64,000 bases of DNA from Siphonodentalium dalli (GCA_032622095.1 CP136069.1:38788194-38852193), one strand, 5' to 3'; positions 44,539-57,270 are shown, counted from the stretch's first letter. Notes: generated by a model from the letters alone, not told the origin. Made by a program: numbers and translations.

Positions 44539-45002
44539 TTAAAGGTACTCAATCCTATATTACTATTTCTTTGGCTTTGGGGGTAAAAAATAATTGATTC
44601 GAGGCGAGGAACCTACCAATCAACGCTCAGGGTGATCAGATATCGATATTTGAAGTTTCGTTATTTCTATTCTTTATGTCCCAGATCACAGTCAAAATTG
44701 CGTTATTATTACCACTTGATTTTAGAGTTATCCATCCTTGTCTGTTATAATAGTGTTTTGGTGTACACATCTCGAGCAGATTACGAAGTTTAGGGCAATT
44801 ATTAGTACTCATCTCGATAAAATAACAAATTTCAAAAATCAATATCTAATAACTCTGAGCTTTGTTTGATGGGTTCCTCGACTCGAATCAAATATTTTTA
44901 CCCCCAAAGCCAAAGAAATAGTAATATAGGACCCTCTGATCGGATTGTTGTTGTTGGAATCTGTTGAGATGGGGACCCTCTGATCGGATTGAGTACCTTT
45001 AA
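44539..45002. mobile_element. TTAA-flanked MITE nested in the long-TIR element
   Basis: TTAA (44539, 44999) with ends AGGTACTCAATCC. The inner arms share 'ttactatttctttggctttg' and 'gattcgag.cgaggaacc'. The right arm has an extra duplicated 'gaccctctgatcggatt' segment. Its ends resemble those of the 35068-35593 element in starting AGG after TTAA. Confidence 0.7.
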
Positions 45003-45219
45003 GTATGCAACTTCACAATTCTCTCCATATACCATGTTGGTCTCTATTAAAATATTTATATAATATCAGAATCGAGTTTGGCACAAGTCCATATACTTAA
45101 CGTGCATGAACATATATTTCGGTTTTATATAGTGAAGGGTATATTCTCATCGAAAGCCCATGTATGATAACGATATGCATATGTGTAATTCTTACACGCT
45201 AGGATATATTGCGGAAATA

Positions 45220-46120
45220 TATGTAATGTCAAATTTCGACATTTCCGCCACATTGGCGGCCATCTCCATTACAATGAGGTATTAATAACTCCGGATTATC
45301 TAAATCGGAGTACATTCATTCATACATCTAACACCGATATATATCTTTCTCCTGTGATGCACATGCTATTTGACGTATACAAATATAATGTTTGGCGAAT
45401 TTTCACGATGCTTATTTGGACAATAATTGTCATATTAACTCGCATTTTGAGTCATTGTGCTAAGACAACTAATAGGAATGTGTCATAACATGGCGATTAT
45501 TTATTTGGAAGAAGAAAATTAGTCTAATACATTCACCTTCTACATGACAGAAACGTAATTGGGTGAAAGAGTGTAAAATTTGTGTATTTTCGTATTTTTG
45601 CCGCCATCTTGGGAGCCATCTTGGATTAAGTTGACAGTTTCTGTATCCAATTAGATGTAAATACCGTATATAATGATCCTACTCATTTCAATTACCGATT
45701 AATTCTAAATTTATATAAGGAAATAGTTAGAAAATAAAAAAGTATATTTTGGCGAAAATTCATACCACTTCCTTTAAATCGTCGGATTTGGAGAAGACAA
45801 TCAAGGTTATGTTTCAAGATATCAACTAATATGATGCCTAAGTGATTTTTTATCAAGATTGAAGAGAAGTATATTCCCTAATCGTCACCAGTTCGATACA
45901 ATCGGATATGATATAGGCGTAAAATGTCATCAATTTCCCCACTTCCGGTCGCCATTTTGGCGGCCATCTTTGATCGAGATGACAAGTTTTTATATATAAG
46001 TATAACATGGCGGTACGCCATACAATGTACAAAAGGATTGTCATATATTTGATATCACAATTATATTTATATCATGAAATCCAACAATAGCGAACTTAAG
46101 AAAATGAACATGGCGACCAT
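45220..46120 (-). repeat. Right arm, ATGGC-repeat block (inverted)
   Basis: Words such as 'ttggcggccatctcc', 'ttgccgccatcttgggagcc' and 'cgccattttggcggccatct' are reverse complements of the left-arm units. Confidence 0.65.
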
Positions 46121-46279
46121 CTTTGTGACGTCATTAGACCAGCCAGTCGCGACCCCAGGGTGTCTAACAATTTTTTTTCTGAAGTAGAGACCATTTACTG
46201 GCTCATAAACATGGTCTCTATATTTGTTCACGAATTTCTCACGGGAGCCCAAAATCGGACATAAGCGACTCTACTAATT

Positions 46280-47029
46280 GTGTGAAGAATTAGTTTAAGG
46301 GAGGGTTGATTTTTCTGCCTTTGATAAAAAATAATGCGACCAACAGCGATATGTGATATATTGGAACGTAGCTAATTGATAGTAGTTTCCCATGGTATAA
46401 AATAATTGGGCACAACCATCTTAGTTCTGATTTTATAAGAAACGAAAGACAATGCTTTGCGTGAATCGTCATATTCTTCTCACCCTAAAAATTATTTGAC
46501 GTCACATGACGTCATGACTGTTATTCCCAGATTCAATGGTTACATGTATTACCTTACTCTGGTTATCGCCCGTTCACAGGTATCAAAATTGGACGAATAT
46601 CTCTTCTCAAAAGGTGTGAATATACTCTGTCAAATATGTCGGTTTTATATAAAAAAAAATGACCGATTTTATCACCAGTTGCCTCATTAAAACCACGCGG
46701 TGCGAAAAAAAAGTCCGCCTATCTGACAAATCCAACATACGAAAGTTAAGTGTTCATGCTAACCAAAAATGTAGGTCTCATAAATTCCCTCTCGAGGCGA
46801 CACCTATGTCCATATTCGTTTAGACTACTATAGTTGAAATGTTTACCAACAATCAAGTAGTATTTGATACGAGGTATGTGGATTTCAGGACCGCGCCAAG
46901 ACGTGTAAGCCAGATATCTCCTCCATGTCGGGTATTCGGCCAGATAACATCCTCGGTGAATTATTTTTCCGAATACCTGACAGCTCCAGCTGACACCTCG
47001 GTGAATATCCTATAAAGATTGAGAGAAAA
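46280..47029. other. Intergenic, no feature seen
   Basis: No gene supported. Confidence 0.4.
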
Positions 47030-47415
47030 GTGTGTCGGCGGCAATGTTGTCTAGAAGAAAGGATCGGGATTCGGGTCGCTCTTTTATGTATAATGTGTAT
47101 GAATCTACAAAGGTTGCGTATAATACTTGGCTTTCTGTTTGCGAGAAGAATGGACAGTTTGCGACGATTGGGGTACTTCCAATATGCATGTTTTATGTAT
47201 AGCTTCCGTTCTTGGGATAGAGAGGGACATTCAAGTATAAAGTGATACTCGTCACCGACAATATTTGTTTCACATAAAGTGCACGTTCTCTCCGATAACG
47301 GTGTTTTATTCCAGCGCCCAATTTCGATTGGTAAAACATGATTGGCTGTTCTAAATCGAGCTAGAGTAACTATATTAGTATCTGATCCGTGAAAAATATT
47401 TGGTTCTTCACAAAA
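47030..47415 (-). pseudogene. LINE retrotransposon C-terminal tail
   Basis: The minus-strand reading is open for about 125 codons: NHVLPIEIGRW, then C-x2-C-x8-H-x4-C (CTLC ... DEYHFILEC), then YPNRRKLSILL. This is the post-RT zinc-knuckle region of a non-LTR element. Better preserved than the related copy at 1988-2276; 5'-truncated as usual. Confidence 0.8.
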
Positions 47416-50140
47416 ATTGGTAGCTTATGTTGGTTTAATAAGCCGTGCCAACTTAGCCACCATGTTCTCAGCCGTTACCCAGAAGAGACAGAATAGATTT
47501 GAGGGGTAGACATACGTTCGCATAAATCCAGCGAAAAATTGCAACAGATTTACAATAAAGAATTTCTTTGGATCTACCAGGTGAAATATCGTTAATTTCA
47601 CATATCATCATCTTCATTGTAGATAAAACCTGTAAGCAATTATTAAGAAACAACAAAAACAATGGACCCTAATACATTTGAGAGGTTGAAAATATTAATT
47701 TCTTTTTTGTCGCTTTCGGTGCCAAGAACTGCCAGAATAATTAGTAATTTCACACAATAGTCTAAACACCAAATAGCTTATTGCATTGGCTCTATGAGAG
47801 GAGGCTTCGCGATGAACTTTACTTTGAAAAAAATATATTTCACAGAAGTTCTTGGTACCTGATCAAGAACAGTGAAATTTTAAATATTTTTCATTCCATA
47901 AAGATAAAGTAAATGAAGTTATAATGCCCAGCGGGTTGGTGGTTCTTATATATTGTGTCACAATAAATCATTGACAGATTTTGAGAAAATCCATTTTTAT
48001 ATACAAGACAATGTCGACAAAGGTGCGTCTGACCCTTAACGACATTGACATGTTATATAGAAATATGAACAGACATACGGTGGGACTGGGTCGAGCTTCT
48101 GTAATGTCCAGACTATATATAGCTACACGTGGATAACCGGTGCTTAATAATGTGCTTGTATAGTTACAAAACGGTGCATACTTTTTCGGACAAAGACTAA
48201 ATAATTCCTCATTCAAATTGCATGGTACGTAAATTATGATTCTAAGGTAGTTATATTTTCAGCTGAAGTGTAAATACAAGGGGAAGAAGTTATGTTACTT
48301 GAATGCACACTTCAAATTTTACCAGAGCCAGAACTCTCATGAGAATTGCTCTGCTTATATGGATAGAGTTGTGGTTATTGACTCAACGTTGTCTGAGAGT
48401 TTCCAGGCATGGCGCCATAGTCAGTAAATGCTGTGATGCAGTTAAGATTGGTCGCTTATGCTGATGCATTTTATCATTGCATTCACTATTGCAATCTAGA
48501 TTGCAATCAACTTATTTCAAATTTGAATGCCATATTAATTTTGCTAATTGCTGCCATACCTTTCTATTTTTATTGAAAATGTAGAGGCAATTATCTCTGA
48601 CCTCACAACAACAATTTTAAAACACAATAGGCAAACAGTGCTTTAAACTCACGCTTTTTGTTCTATATCACACCGATTTTTCAATAACTACTAATTTAGA
48701 AATTGATATATACATGTATCCAGATATTGTCTCTTTAACAACTGAGAAGTGGAGTGTGTGATGATATAATTTACAAAAACTGAAAGATAGGTTGAGTCCA
48801 AATCGAGATTCCGATTAGTCGTTGAGACATATACCTTGATATTAAACAACGTGGGCGAAAATCAGTCACTCCATTTCTGGAAACTCTCATCATCACATGT
48901 ACCGGTTATGTTACCTAAATGCACCTTGTCCAAATCCTATCAGATGATCATTATAAGTTATTAAACGAGACTGTGTCTAATTTCAACTGGGTTGGCGTTC
49001 TACTATACCCAATGGATAACATGCAGAACATTAATTATATTGAGTCAAGGATGAGTTTTAATTGTACAAAGATGATTACTCAATACACTTATGATTTATA
49101 AAGCCTAAATATACTTGCATACATGTACAACGTGAAAATTATGATGAAAATGTGTAAAAGTCTGCTCAGACTTATTTTCATTATAAGTATCATGTTATTA
49201 TGTGCTCATTTATGTACGTAACTGTATTTTGCACTCATCTCTAACTTTGCTTCTTTTTGTGTGCATATTTTCCATCCAGTATAGCAGAATTATGTAACCA
49301 ACCAGTGACCCACTTCAATGGAATAACCAATGTAATAGATAATCAGATTAGGGTCTTTAGGTACCAAATGGATAGATGCATCTGGATAGAATTCAAATTT
49401 CAATTCAACCATTTTTGGTGACCTCTTAATTGCAGCATCAAACATACTTCTCTCGCTTGTCTGTTAGTAATGCAATTTGGAGAGGATTTGTTATTTTCTA
49501 CCAGGTGCTCATATGGATGTGATAGTTTCTGGACAGCAATATAGATTTGGACCTCCATTTACTATTTATTTAAGCTTGTCTTACATCAGTGTAATTTCTT
49601 ATTAATGTATAATTTTCTTATGGCATTACCTCTCAGGCAAGTGAGTTTCAAATTGGATGGACATAATATTAATAATGTCAATATGATAGCCAATATGTGT
49701 CTAAAAAGGATTGGTACGAGTGTTTTGCATGTAGAATTGTAGATCACTGTTAGGGTGTATTTACATTGCTGTAGATCTTTATACAGATATGTATGAAGTC
49801 ACGTGTCGCGCATTACTGTGATCACAACATGATTACTGATAGTGAACGCACGCTGAACTCTGGTAATTGACAATTCACTACGAGTCGTGTCAGTTTAGGC
49901 CAGACATGAAAATGAATCAACTATCAGCACACAACAGCGATTTGGTATGTGCCGCATTCGATTTTAGCGCATGTATTTAAAGTTTATTCTTACACCACTT
50001 GATAATGGTTCGAAGAAAGAATGAAAATCGCATAGGAATACACAATAAACAACAGTGTACACAAATAGAGAGCACCCATATAGCTTTAGATGGAGATTCC
50101 ACCAATATTTAAGATTCCAGGTGATCATCTATATATATAT
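47416..50140. other. Gene-poor stretch, nothing supported
   Basis: About 2.7 kb of AT-rich DNA. Short frames (47468-47662, 47968-48216, 48919-49101) have no motif. Confidence 0.45.
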
Positions 50141-50149
50141 ATATATAGG

Positions 50150-50973
50150 TCTCCTGTTTGACACCATCTGGACGGTGACCATTTTGGATATGTGTGGAAT
50201 GGGTATCCACCCTACAACACCCTTTATTTGACCAAATGTAGTAAAATATTGTTTTCTTAAACTAATTCGCAGTTTTTTATTGGCCACATGGGAGTGACAA
50301 TGAAATTTTGGAAATATGAACAAGAAAATCGCCAAATCCTAGTATTTATACTGGCCTCAAGCCTTCCTAGAGTTTGAAAATTCCAACCCGACGCCATCAC
50401 TTAGGTTGAAAATTTCCAACGGATGACAAATCCAATGACAATGTTGACCAAATGTACGAAAATATTGTTTTCTTAAATTAACTAGCCGTTTTTGACTGGC
50501 CACGGGGAGGAACCAGGACACAATCTTTCCAAGTGTTGGCAATTTCCAACCTGACACCCGCCCCCATAAGGTTGGAAATTTCCAGCTGATGGCCATTCCA
50601 GCCCAAATTTTTTATCAAAAGTAGGAAATTATGCAAATATTGGTCCAAAAACAATAACCCCCCCCCAATAAAATTTGAGGATAGGACTGAACGAAAGCCC
50701 CTAAGCTTGTTGCTCAATCCTCTTTTGAACGTTTTATAATTATATGTCATGCATTTATTGTTTGTAATTATGTTCTGTTTAGTTCAAATAAAATATTGTT
50801 TAAACCAATAAAAAGTTTGAAAATCAAACTACAAGAACATTATCAACCTTTTGTTGGTGTGGAAATTCCAACAGATGTTGTGTCAGGTATAAAATGTCCA
50901 ACTGTTGAAAAATTTGACCAAAGTTGGGGTGAGACACCCCTCACCCCTACACCCCCCCGTCGCCACGTCCCTG
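50150..50973 (-). mobile_element. Truncated inverted copy of the hAT-like element
   Basis: The reverse complement starts CAGGGACGTGGCGACGGGGG at 50973 and follows the 13400 element's left end, including 'gtgtctcacccc'-type text, paired ttggaaatttccaac words and the 'aatattgttttcttaaatta' segment. The other terminus was not found near 50150. Confidence 0.65.
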
Positions 50974-51720
50974 TCCGTGTTCAATATTCGAAATACACTG
51001 GTTGAAATGACAACGAAAGCTAAAACACATTCACCAAGCCCTATTAATCAAAACAGATTTGCCTGTCGCAATGCTTTGGCGTTGACCGTGACGTATAGCA
51101 GACACTATGTTTGCTCACACGAACTAATGCCGTTTTCTTTCTGCGTGCATTTCTATATCAACCCGTTTACACTAGTATGCGTGTCGAACTCTACAGCAAT
51201 GTAAACACACCCTTAAGTGGAGCTTTCAATTGTGCATTCAAGTGGTAGAACTTCTCCCATTTGAACTTACATTATATATACACACATACCCAAATTACAT
51301 TATTCAATTACTATATTTGTTTTGGCCAATGTCCATGAAACAATGGAATGAAACAAGATGTGATACAATATGTGTCACAAAGAGCTAAGACTTTCTACAG
51401 TTTTTGCATAATATTATGCGATACTATGTAAGGAATACTCTGTTTCACAATTGTTGTGCACAATTTGAAGACATTAAAATTTTGTCTAATTGCAAACTTA
51501 ATTTTGTTTTTAAGTTTTTGATTTGGCAAATTGAGGTCTTTAAGTTGTTTAATTATAGTAAGAAACATATAGTTTAATTACATCTCAACAGAATATATCA
51601 AATATTTAAATACGTTTGCTCTTTTTATACTAATGGCAACTGTCTATAGAAAATGAATTCGGTGTAATTATAATATTATAGTATCACTCTCGAGTAAGTT
51701 CACATAATAGGTCTCCAAAC
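50974..51720. other. Intergenic, no feature seen
   Basis: No supported feature. Confidence 0.4.
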
Positions 51721-51827
51721 ACATTCATGATCCCGTCAGCAGTAGTTGCTATAATTAGACCAAGAGATTGTATAGAGCATAGAACATCCATATTCACTAT
51801 TGAGTGTATCCTTCTAAAATTGACATG

Positions 51828-52190
51828 TCCAAATCTAATAATTGGTTGCATCAGCCAAAGGCTTCTGGGGTTTCAAAGGGGAAGTTTGGAATTCTATATG
51901 AACCTCTTTATTAGTATGAAATGACATCAAGTTAGTTTAACTCATAACTGGCCGGATACGGTCATAGCCTCGTCAGCTGTGGTTGGTAGACAACGTACTG
52001 GTTCCTGTATATAGTTTAGTATCCATTTTTCAAATTCGTCAGAACAACCAAATTCACTTAGCATTGATTTCATTTGGAATTGGTGTAATTCATTGTTTGC
52101 ATGCATCTAAAATAGACTTTTCCACACCTAATCCTTGGTTGCGTCAATCAAAAGCTTCTGTGGTTTCAAAGAGAATGTTTGAATTTCCTC
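51828..52190 (+). repeat. Diverged direct duplication
   Basis: 'ttggttgcatcagccaaagg' at 51842 and 'ttggttgcgtcaatcaaaag' at about 52136 are followed by matching 'cttctg.ggtttcaaag' text, about 294 bp apart. Confidence 0.65.
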
Positions 52191-52417
52191 ATTATGTGGG
52201 TGTTCCAACGCTCCGTCATGCCTGTTGTCCCTCTCCCAAGAATTGGCAAAACAACTATATCTGATGATATCAATGCGATGTGATGCTCATGTTTGTAGAA
52301 CACCTGATTCAACCATGTTCTTGAAAAGGTCCATGTAATTCTAGGTGTATGAAGTGCGGATGTGGCCCTAGAACCTCTCATTCTTTGATTGTGATTTGAT
52401 GATTCGATGAACACAGT

Positions 52418-52450
52418 GTGTGTGTGTGTGCGTTTGTTTGTGTGTGTGTG

Positions 52451-52488
<38 letters not shown>
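52418..52488. repeat. (TG)n microsatellite
   Basis: About 34 TG dinucleotides with three or four interruptions. Confidence 0.95.
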
Positions 52489-52489
<1 letters not shown>

Positions 52490-52597
52490 TATTCATCACC
52501 ATGTTGCTGTTGCAGTAGAGACCACAGGCCCCTGGGGAAAATACTAAAATACCAATATAGACTATACCAGTGACGAGGTTGAAAAGATAGATTTTGG

Positions 52598-53012
52598 CTA
52601 AAACCAACACAACTATCAAAACCCTAATGAAATCTAGAAATTTATCTTTTCAGCCAAAATATCCACCTGTGTGTCTTATTGACAATCAAATTGCCTTTTA
52701 TTTGACATATAACTCGGCGGAATTGAACGAAGAGAAGTCGAGATATCGTTTCGGAATTTGCCGAAGAAATCGGGTCGTCATTTTCCCTGTCCGCTCAGAT
52801 GCCTTCGACCTAGTTATATAATCAATATTTTCGAGCAATAATTTGTCGTGAACGTGTACTTAAACGCAGTTATATAACCTATAAATGCTTCGTTCATTTT
52901 CGCCGATTTATATGTCAAATGAAAGATAATTTGATTGCCACACTGGATGACATTTTTTTAGCTGAAATGACAGATTTCTATTTTATTAGGGTTTTTAGAG
53001 TTGGTGTGGCAG
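52598..53012. mobile_element. Long-TIR MITE, about 415 bp
   Basis: The left arm ('ccaacacaactatcaaaacc' and on through 'caatcaaattgccttttatt') matches the complement of the right arm ('ccaactctaaaaaccctaat', 'caatcaaattatctttcatt') for more than 110 bp. No coding sequence. Confidence 0.7.
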
Positions 53013-53346
53013 AGTCTGCATATCTGCCGCTAACACATTCTCTGTAGCGAGATCTATGCATATTATAGTTGGTATAACAGACAGTGAATCTATGGCATCT
53101 AGGAAATATCCAGAAATCAGATATGGATCTTTGTTTGTTATGGCGATCTTCAACCATATGAGTTGATGGCTATATTCATCGATGCACCCACTGATTGTGA
53201 ATCCATATGGTTTCAGCTTGTCATTACCATCTATACGCCAGAAATGATTTGGCCCATCAACTTTATATACTCGTATATTTGTTTTCGCTGCTTTAGTGCT
53301 GCGCTGCGGCCTGACTCCAAGAGATTGGTGATATCTCGTAGTTTGT
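53000..53346 (-). pseudogene. rve-type integrase/transposase fragment
   Basis: The minus strand, after acceptor ttgtttcag, reads DGPNHFWRIDGNDKLKPYGF, then ISGCIDEYSHQLIWLKI and a CIDLATENV segment. This is the GPN-x-x-W-x-D-G ... G-C/G-I-D-x-x-S-R layout of an rve (DDE) integrase domain found in many animal genomes as a transposon-derived protein. The first two catalytic Asp positions appear present; the region with the third acidic residue is missing because the frame stops at the edge of the adjacent MITE. Non-functional fragment. Confidence 0.65.
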
Positions 53347-53814
53347 CTGAAACAAATCACAGAAATCACACATGTGACAACCAAATTAAGGTTAACAACA
53401 AAATGGAGCGGGATGTCGTACCGTTATACGCTTTGATAACTCATGTATGTCTTTCAGAGGATTCTTGAATATTTTTCATATTTTGCATTTTAGAGTTATC
53501 CCTCTTCATTCACCTGGAAGTGGGTTATGTGCAGGCGCAACTTCTTCTCCCAGTGCACTTAATCTGCTTTGGTGAGCTTAATGATATTTTTATTTGATGA
53601 TATATTTGGGGGTGGAGAGATCATTTTCATGTCGACCAATGAGAAGATGTTATTAGATAGTTGTTGTCAGAGGATTATAGTTTGGTGAGAGTTCATTCTA
53701 GCCTAACCAGTCGAGACAGGAGGTCACATTTATTACGCCACCTGTGGTGTTTCTAGCTTCTGTGAGTTTGATATTGTGTGGTGTACAGGGCGAATGTATT
53801 CTTGGAGATTTTGT
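53347..53814. other. Intergenic, no feature seen
   Basis: Possible upstream intron of the integrase-like fragment; no second exon recognised. Confidence 0.4.
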
Positions 53815-54240
53815 GTACCTTACTCAATCGTACCGATAGAATCACGTAGATGCCGAAATTGTAACGTTAACGCCACCGGTGTATAATATGTTTATGAAAA
53901 TATGATAAATCGTATCGATAGAGTCAGGACAGGCTGAAATTGTAAACTTAAAGTCACCGGTGTAATAATATGTTGTTGAAAATATAAATAATTTGATAGA
54001 CTGAAAATAATATATAACCCATTGGGAGCCCCTGATGTATTCTTGTTTGTACCTTACTCAATCGTACCGATAGAATCACGTAGATGCTTAAATTGTAAAG
54101 TTAACGCCACCGGTGTATAATACGTTTTTGAAAATGTGTTAAATCGTATCGATAGAGTCAGGACAGGCTGAAATTGTAAACTTAAAGTCACTTGTTGTTG
54201 AAAATATAAATAATCTGATAGACTGAAAATAATGTGTAAC
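53815..54240 (+). repeat. 234-bp tandem duplication with 118-bp sub-repeats
   Basis: 'gtaccttactcaatcgtacc' starts at 53815 and 54049. Within each unit 'cgatagaatcacgtagatg ... gccaccggtgta' is followed by a diverged second copy ('cgatagagtcaggacagg ... gtcaccggtgta'). Confidence 0.85.
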
Positions 54241-54800
54241 CTATTGAGAACCCCTGGTTTAGTGAAGTGCATTGTGGGAAGTTTAATTGGGATTCTCCTA
54301 CATCTTTATTTTCTGGAATTATCACCAAGATTTCTCCACTCTATTCTGTTAAAATGTACCCTGATCGGTCATATTCTTTTGATAATTCTATCTAAATACA
54401 TCTTAGCTACTATTCGGATCTGCTGTCCCGGTCGAAGAAGGTTTAGTTTGACCAAAACGGCTATTGACAAAAGTTTGTTTACAAAAATTGAGCATACTCA
54501 ATGACCCGTAGGCCGTACACGCTGTAAATTTGTTATCGAAAACAAATTCAATTTCTTCCATCTAAAACATAATTACGCGCTGAACTCTGTCATTTTAAGA
54601 ATATAGTAGTATTATACACATACACACCAAGTTTCAGCTCAAAATTTTGAAAAATGACAGTTTTATAGACATAAATCGATTTTAATGGCAAATTATCCCA
54701 TGTTAAATTTTATCATCGAAAAAAAAAAATCATTTCTTCGATCTAGGAAATAATTACGTGCTGTACCCTGTCATATTTGACCGGTTCTACCTGATAATTG
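54241..54800. repeat. Weak duplication around 'ctgtcatttt'
   Basis: 'cttccatctaaaacataatt' near 54556 and 'cttcgatctaggaaataatt' near 54735 are followed by matching acg.gctg.actctgtcat text. Otherwise no feature. Confidence 0.45.
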
Positions 54801-55560
54801 TGTGACAGTACAGTCGCGTTACTTTATACGTCAACATTGGTCATTATCACTCGACAAATTTATTTCGGTCTATCGTATCAACCCCTATTTCCCCCGCGTA
54901 GCCTGACTAAGTGTCTTTATCGCTCCACTAATTTGTATCGTTTCATCGGTATGAATTCCATATCCAATTATCCACATATAACCAACCCAACCTCTAATCC
55001 CGGTCCAATTTATTTATTTCTTTCATCGGTATATAGTCATGTTACGTAATATTTTATCTCGTGATACTTGTACTTATATGTCTATGGTGTTACTATAGTA
55101 TGCCGTATATGTATATCAATTGCTATTCCTTTCTATATAATCCTGGTGCCAAATATAGAGATAATTTCAGACCCCCCCCCTCCCCCCAATTTTATATAAT
55201 TGCTGCTTTAGTACAGTCGATCACGATGCATTACATGGCAACATCGATCCACTAATTTATGTCAGTTTATCAACTTCATCGGTACAAACCCCTTTTTTCT
55301 CCGAGTCCATATAACCAACCCAACATCTTATAGAACTCCATAAATGACTATTCTGGCACTATATAGAGATGACTAAGATTCTGACACCCCCCTATTTTAT
55401 AGCCTTGTTGCAACAGTAGAGTTGATATGCATAATATCATTAATATGTCAACATTGGTCGTTATTGCTCTACAAATTTATATCGGTTCAACCCTTTGTTC
55501 CCTGTATCGCCCACCCCTCCCTCAATTTATTTTTTCATTTGTATTATAGTCTCGTCACAT
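54800..55560 (+). repeat. Highly diverged tandem repeats, about 200-400 bp
   Basis: Blocks beginning 'acagtcgcgttac' (54809), 'acagtcgatcacgatgc' (about 55213) and 'acagtagagttgatatgc' (about 55421) are each followed by a 'gtcaacattggtc'-like and a 'caacccctatttcccc'-like segment. Confidence 0.45.
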
Positions 55561-55798
55561 ACACATTTTATCTTTTGTAACTTTTGCTTCAACGCGTCAA
55601 GATCCGCTGCAGACAATACAAAACTGACAACATTTTGAAATGTAAGCAGGCTTCAAACTCATCTTATCCAAGAAAAACTCTGGTTACATAAAAAATTTGT
55701 GTATAAGGTGTACGCGCATTTGTTGCGTTAAAAACCAAAGGTCCCAAGTCAAGGTCCAAATCCCCAACACACTGATGTGAGGTTTAACTCCATCTACA
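55561..55798. other. Intergenic, no feature seen
   Basis: No supported feature. Confidence 0.35.
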
Positions 55799-56277
55799 TA
55801 CAGTAATGTCCAAAGTAATTCATCACTTAACCACAGCAAAATTGTGTGTATTTTTTCATGATTCTAAATCCTGAAAAATTACCTATAATTATGCTGTGGT
55901 TAAAGGGTCAATTACTTTGGGCATTACTGTAACCAATATAAGGATTTGAGGTTTAATGATAACTCAATCATCATACAGTAATGTTCAAAGCAATTGACCA
56001 CTTAACCACAGCAGAATAATGAGTAATTTGAGGATTGTAAATGCTGAAAAAATACATAATTCTGCTGTGGTTAAGTGGTCAATTACTTTGGGCATTACTG
56101 TAACCAATATAAGGATTTGAGGTTTAATGATAACTCAATCCTCATACAGTAATGTCCAAAGTAATTGACCACTTGACCACAGCAAAATTATTGGTAAATT
56201 TTCAGGATTTCAAATCCTGAAAAATTACCAATAATTCTGATGTGGTTAAGTGGTCAATTACTTTGGGTATTACTGTA
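55799..56277 (+). repeat. Tandem array built of mariner-like MITE plus linker, 3 units
   Basis: Three TACAGTA ... TACTGTA hairpins at 55799-55931, 55974-56102 and 56145-56277 are separated by the same 42-bp linker ('aaggatttgaggtttaatg'). Periods are 175 and 171. A MITE and its flank were amplified together into a small satellite. Confidence 0.85.
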
Positions 56278-56339
56278 ACCAATACAAGGATGTGAGGTTT
56301 AATGAGAACTCCATCCATATAACTAATAATTATGTGTGA

Positions 56340-56669
56340 AAATTAAAACAAAATAAATTCCATGATGGCGTCCAATATGGACTGCCTAATTCTGCTCCAA
56401 AACATGTATATTCAATATATGGATGTTTATTGGGGGAAACCGATTATTTCAATGATATTTTCATTAACTGGAATCAAAACCCGACTTACGGGAGCGTGCG
56501 ACTGTATCTTAAGCATATGTGCCTATTTAATGAGCCAACAATTGGAATCCCAACAGAGAAGATTGGCGTGGGTCCCTTGCGCGATCTGTCCATCGAAAAC
56601 TATTTAGACATCTCAAGACACGTAAGACCCAATAAGTTAATATACAGAATAGATACATCTATTGCCTGA
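56340..56669 (+). pseudogene. Unassigned coding-like fragment, 109 codons
   Basis: An open frame between stops at 56337 and 56667 reads as ordinary globular protein rather than repeat: HDGVQYGLPNSAPKHV near residue 8, GETDYFNDIFINWNQN near residue 32, and GVGPLRDLSIENYLDI near residue 72. Composition is balanced, with several Trp, His, Pro and Gly. I do not recognise the family. It lies between a MITE array and a retrotransposon, so an orphan exon or a fragment of a mobile or viral-derived gene are both possible. No clear splice sites were seen. Confidence 0.4.
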
Positions 56670-57270
56670 GTGACTAATATTTATATTTGTTACAATGAGG
56701 TCAAATAGTTGCGAAGCCAGCACCACAATTCTTTCCCTACATAGTAAATCTTAAAACAACTTCTAAAGAATTAATAATTCACCTTATATTTGGTATGAAG
56801 CGTCCTTGGTTAACTGGAGTTCAGATTTGTTAACATCACGTCACCAAGGTAATTACTTGCGAAGCCACAGCCACAACTATTTCCCTCCATAGTAATTATC
56901 AAAACAACTTCTTAAGAACAATTGACCAGGTCAGTTGCGCAATTATTGGAAGAGCCACGGTCAATCATTTTTTTTTAAACCAAATGTTACATTTAAATTA
57001 TTGCTTTATTTAACCAAAACAAAAATGAGAAAATTAACTACTTGCTAAATTTTATCTTTTAATTATTTCATTTAAATTTTAGTATTTACAGTATACTATG
57101 TCCAAGTCTTTATAATCTGTTGAGTGACCCCACAGTCGTTTACTTTGTTAGTAATAATTTGAAGGATAACTTGTTTAAACGCAATTGTTATCAAAATATT
57201 TTATGTATTTTTTATAATTTCTATTTATATGTAATACCATAATCTTGGTGGCGTTACCATTTCTGACTAT
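56670..57270. other. Intergenic, no feature seen
   Basis: Two related 'gcgaagccagcaccacaatt'-type segments (about 56712 and 56857) suggest a weak 145-bp duplication. Confidence 0.4.

Larger units (their letters stand above)
41115..46276. mobile_element. Long-TIR element, 5162 bp
   Basis: Ends TAGTAGAGTCGCTTATGT (41115) and its complement (46276) start inverted arms alignable for about 200 bp and, more loosely, to about 42010 and 45220. Both arms hold several ATGGC-type repeats of about 150 bp. ATT flanks each side (41112-41114, 46277-46279), and the empty site catgcaggaac-ATT-gtgtgaag occurs at 40239. The interior (42020-45220) shows no transposase frame and hosts another MITE. The superfamily is undetermined; a 3-bp duplication would suit a PIF/Harbinger-like mechanism. 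Confidence 0.75.
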
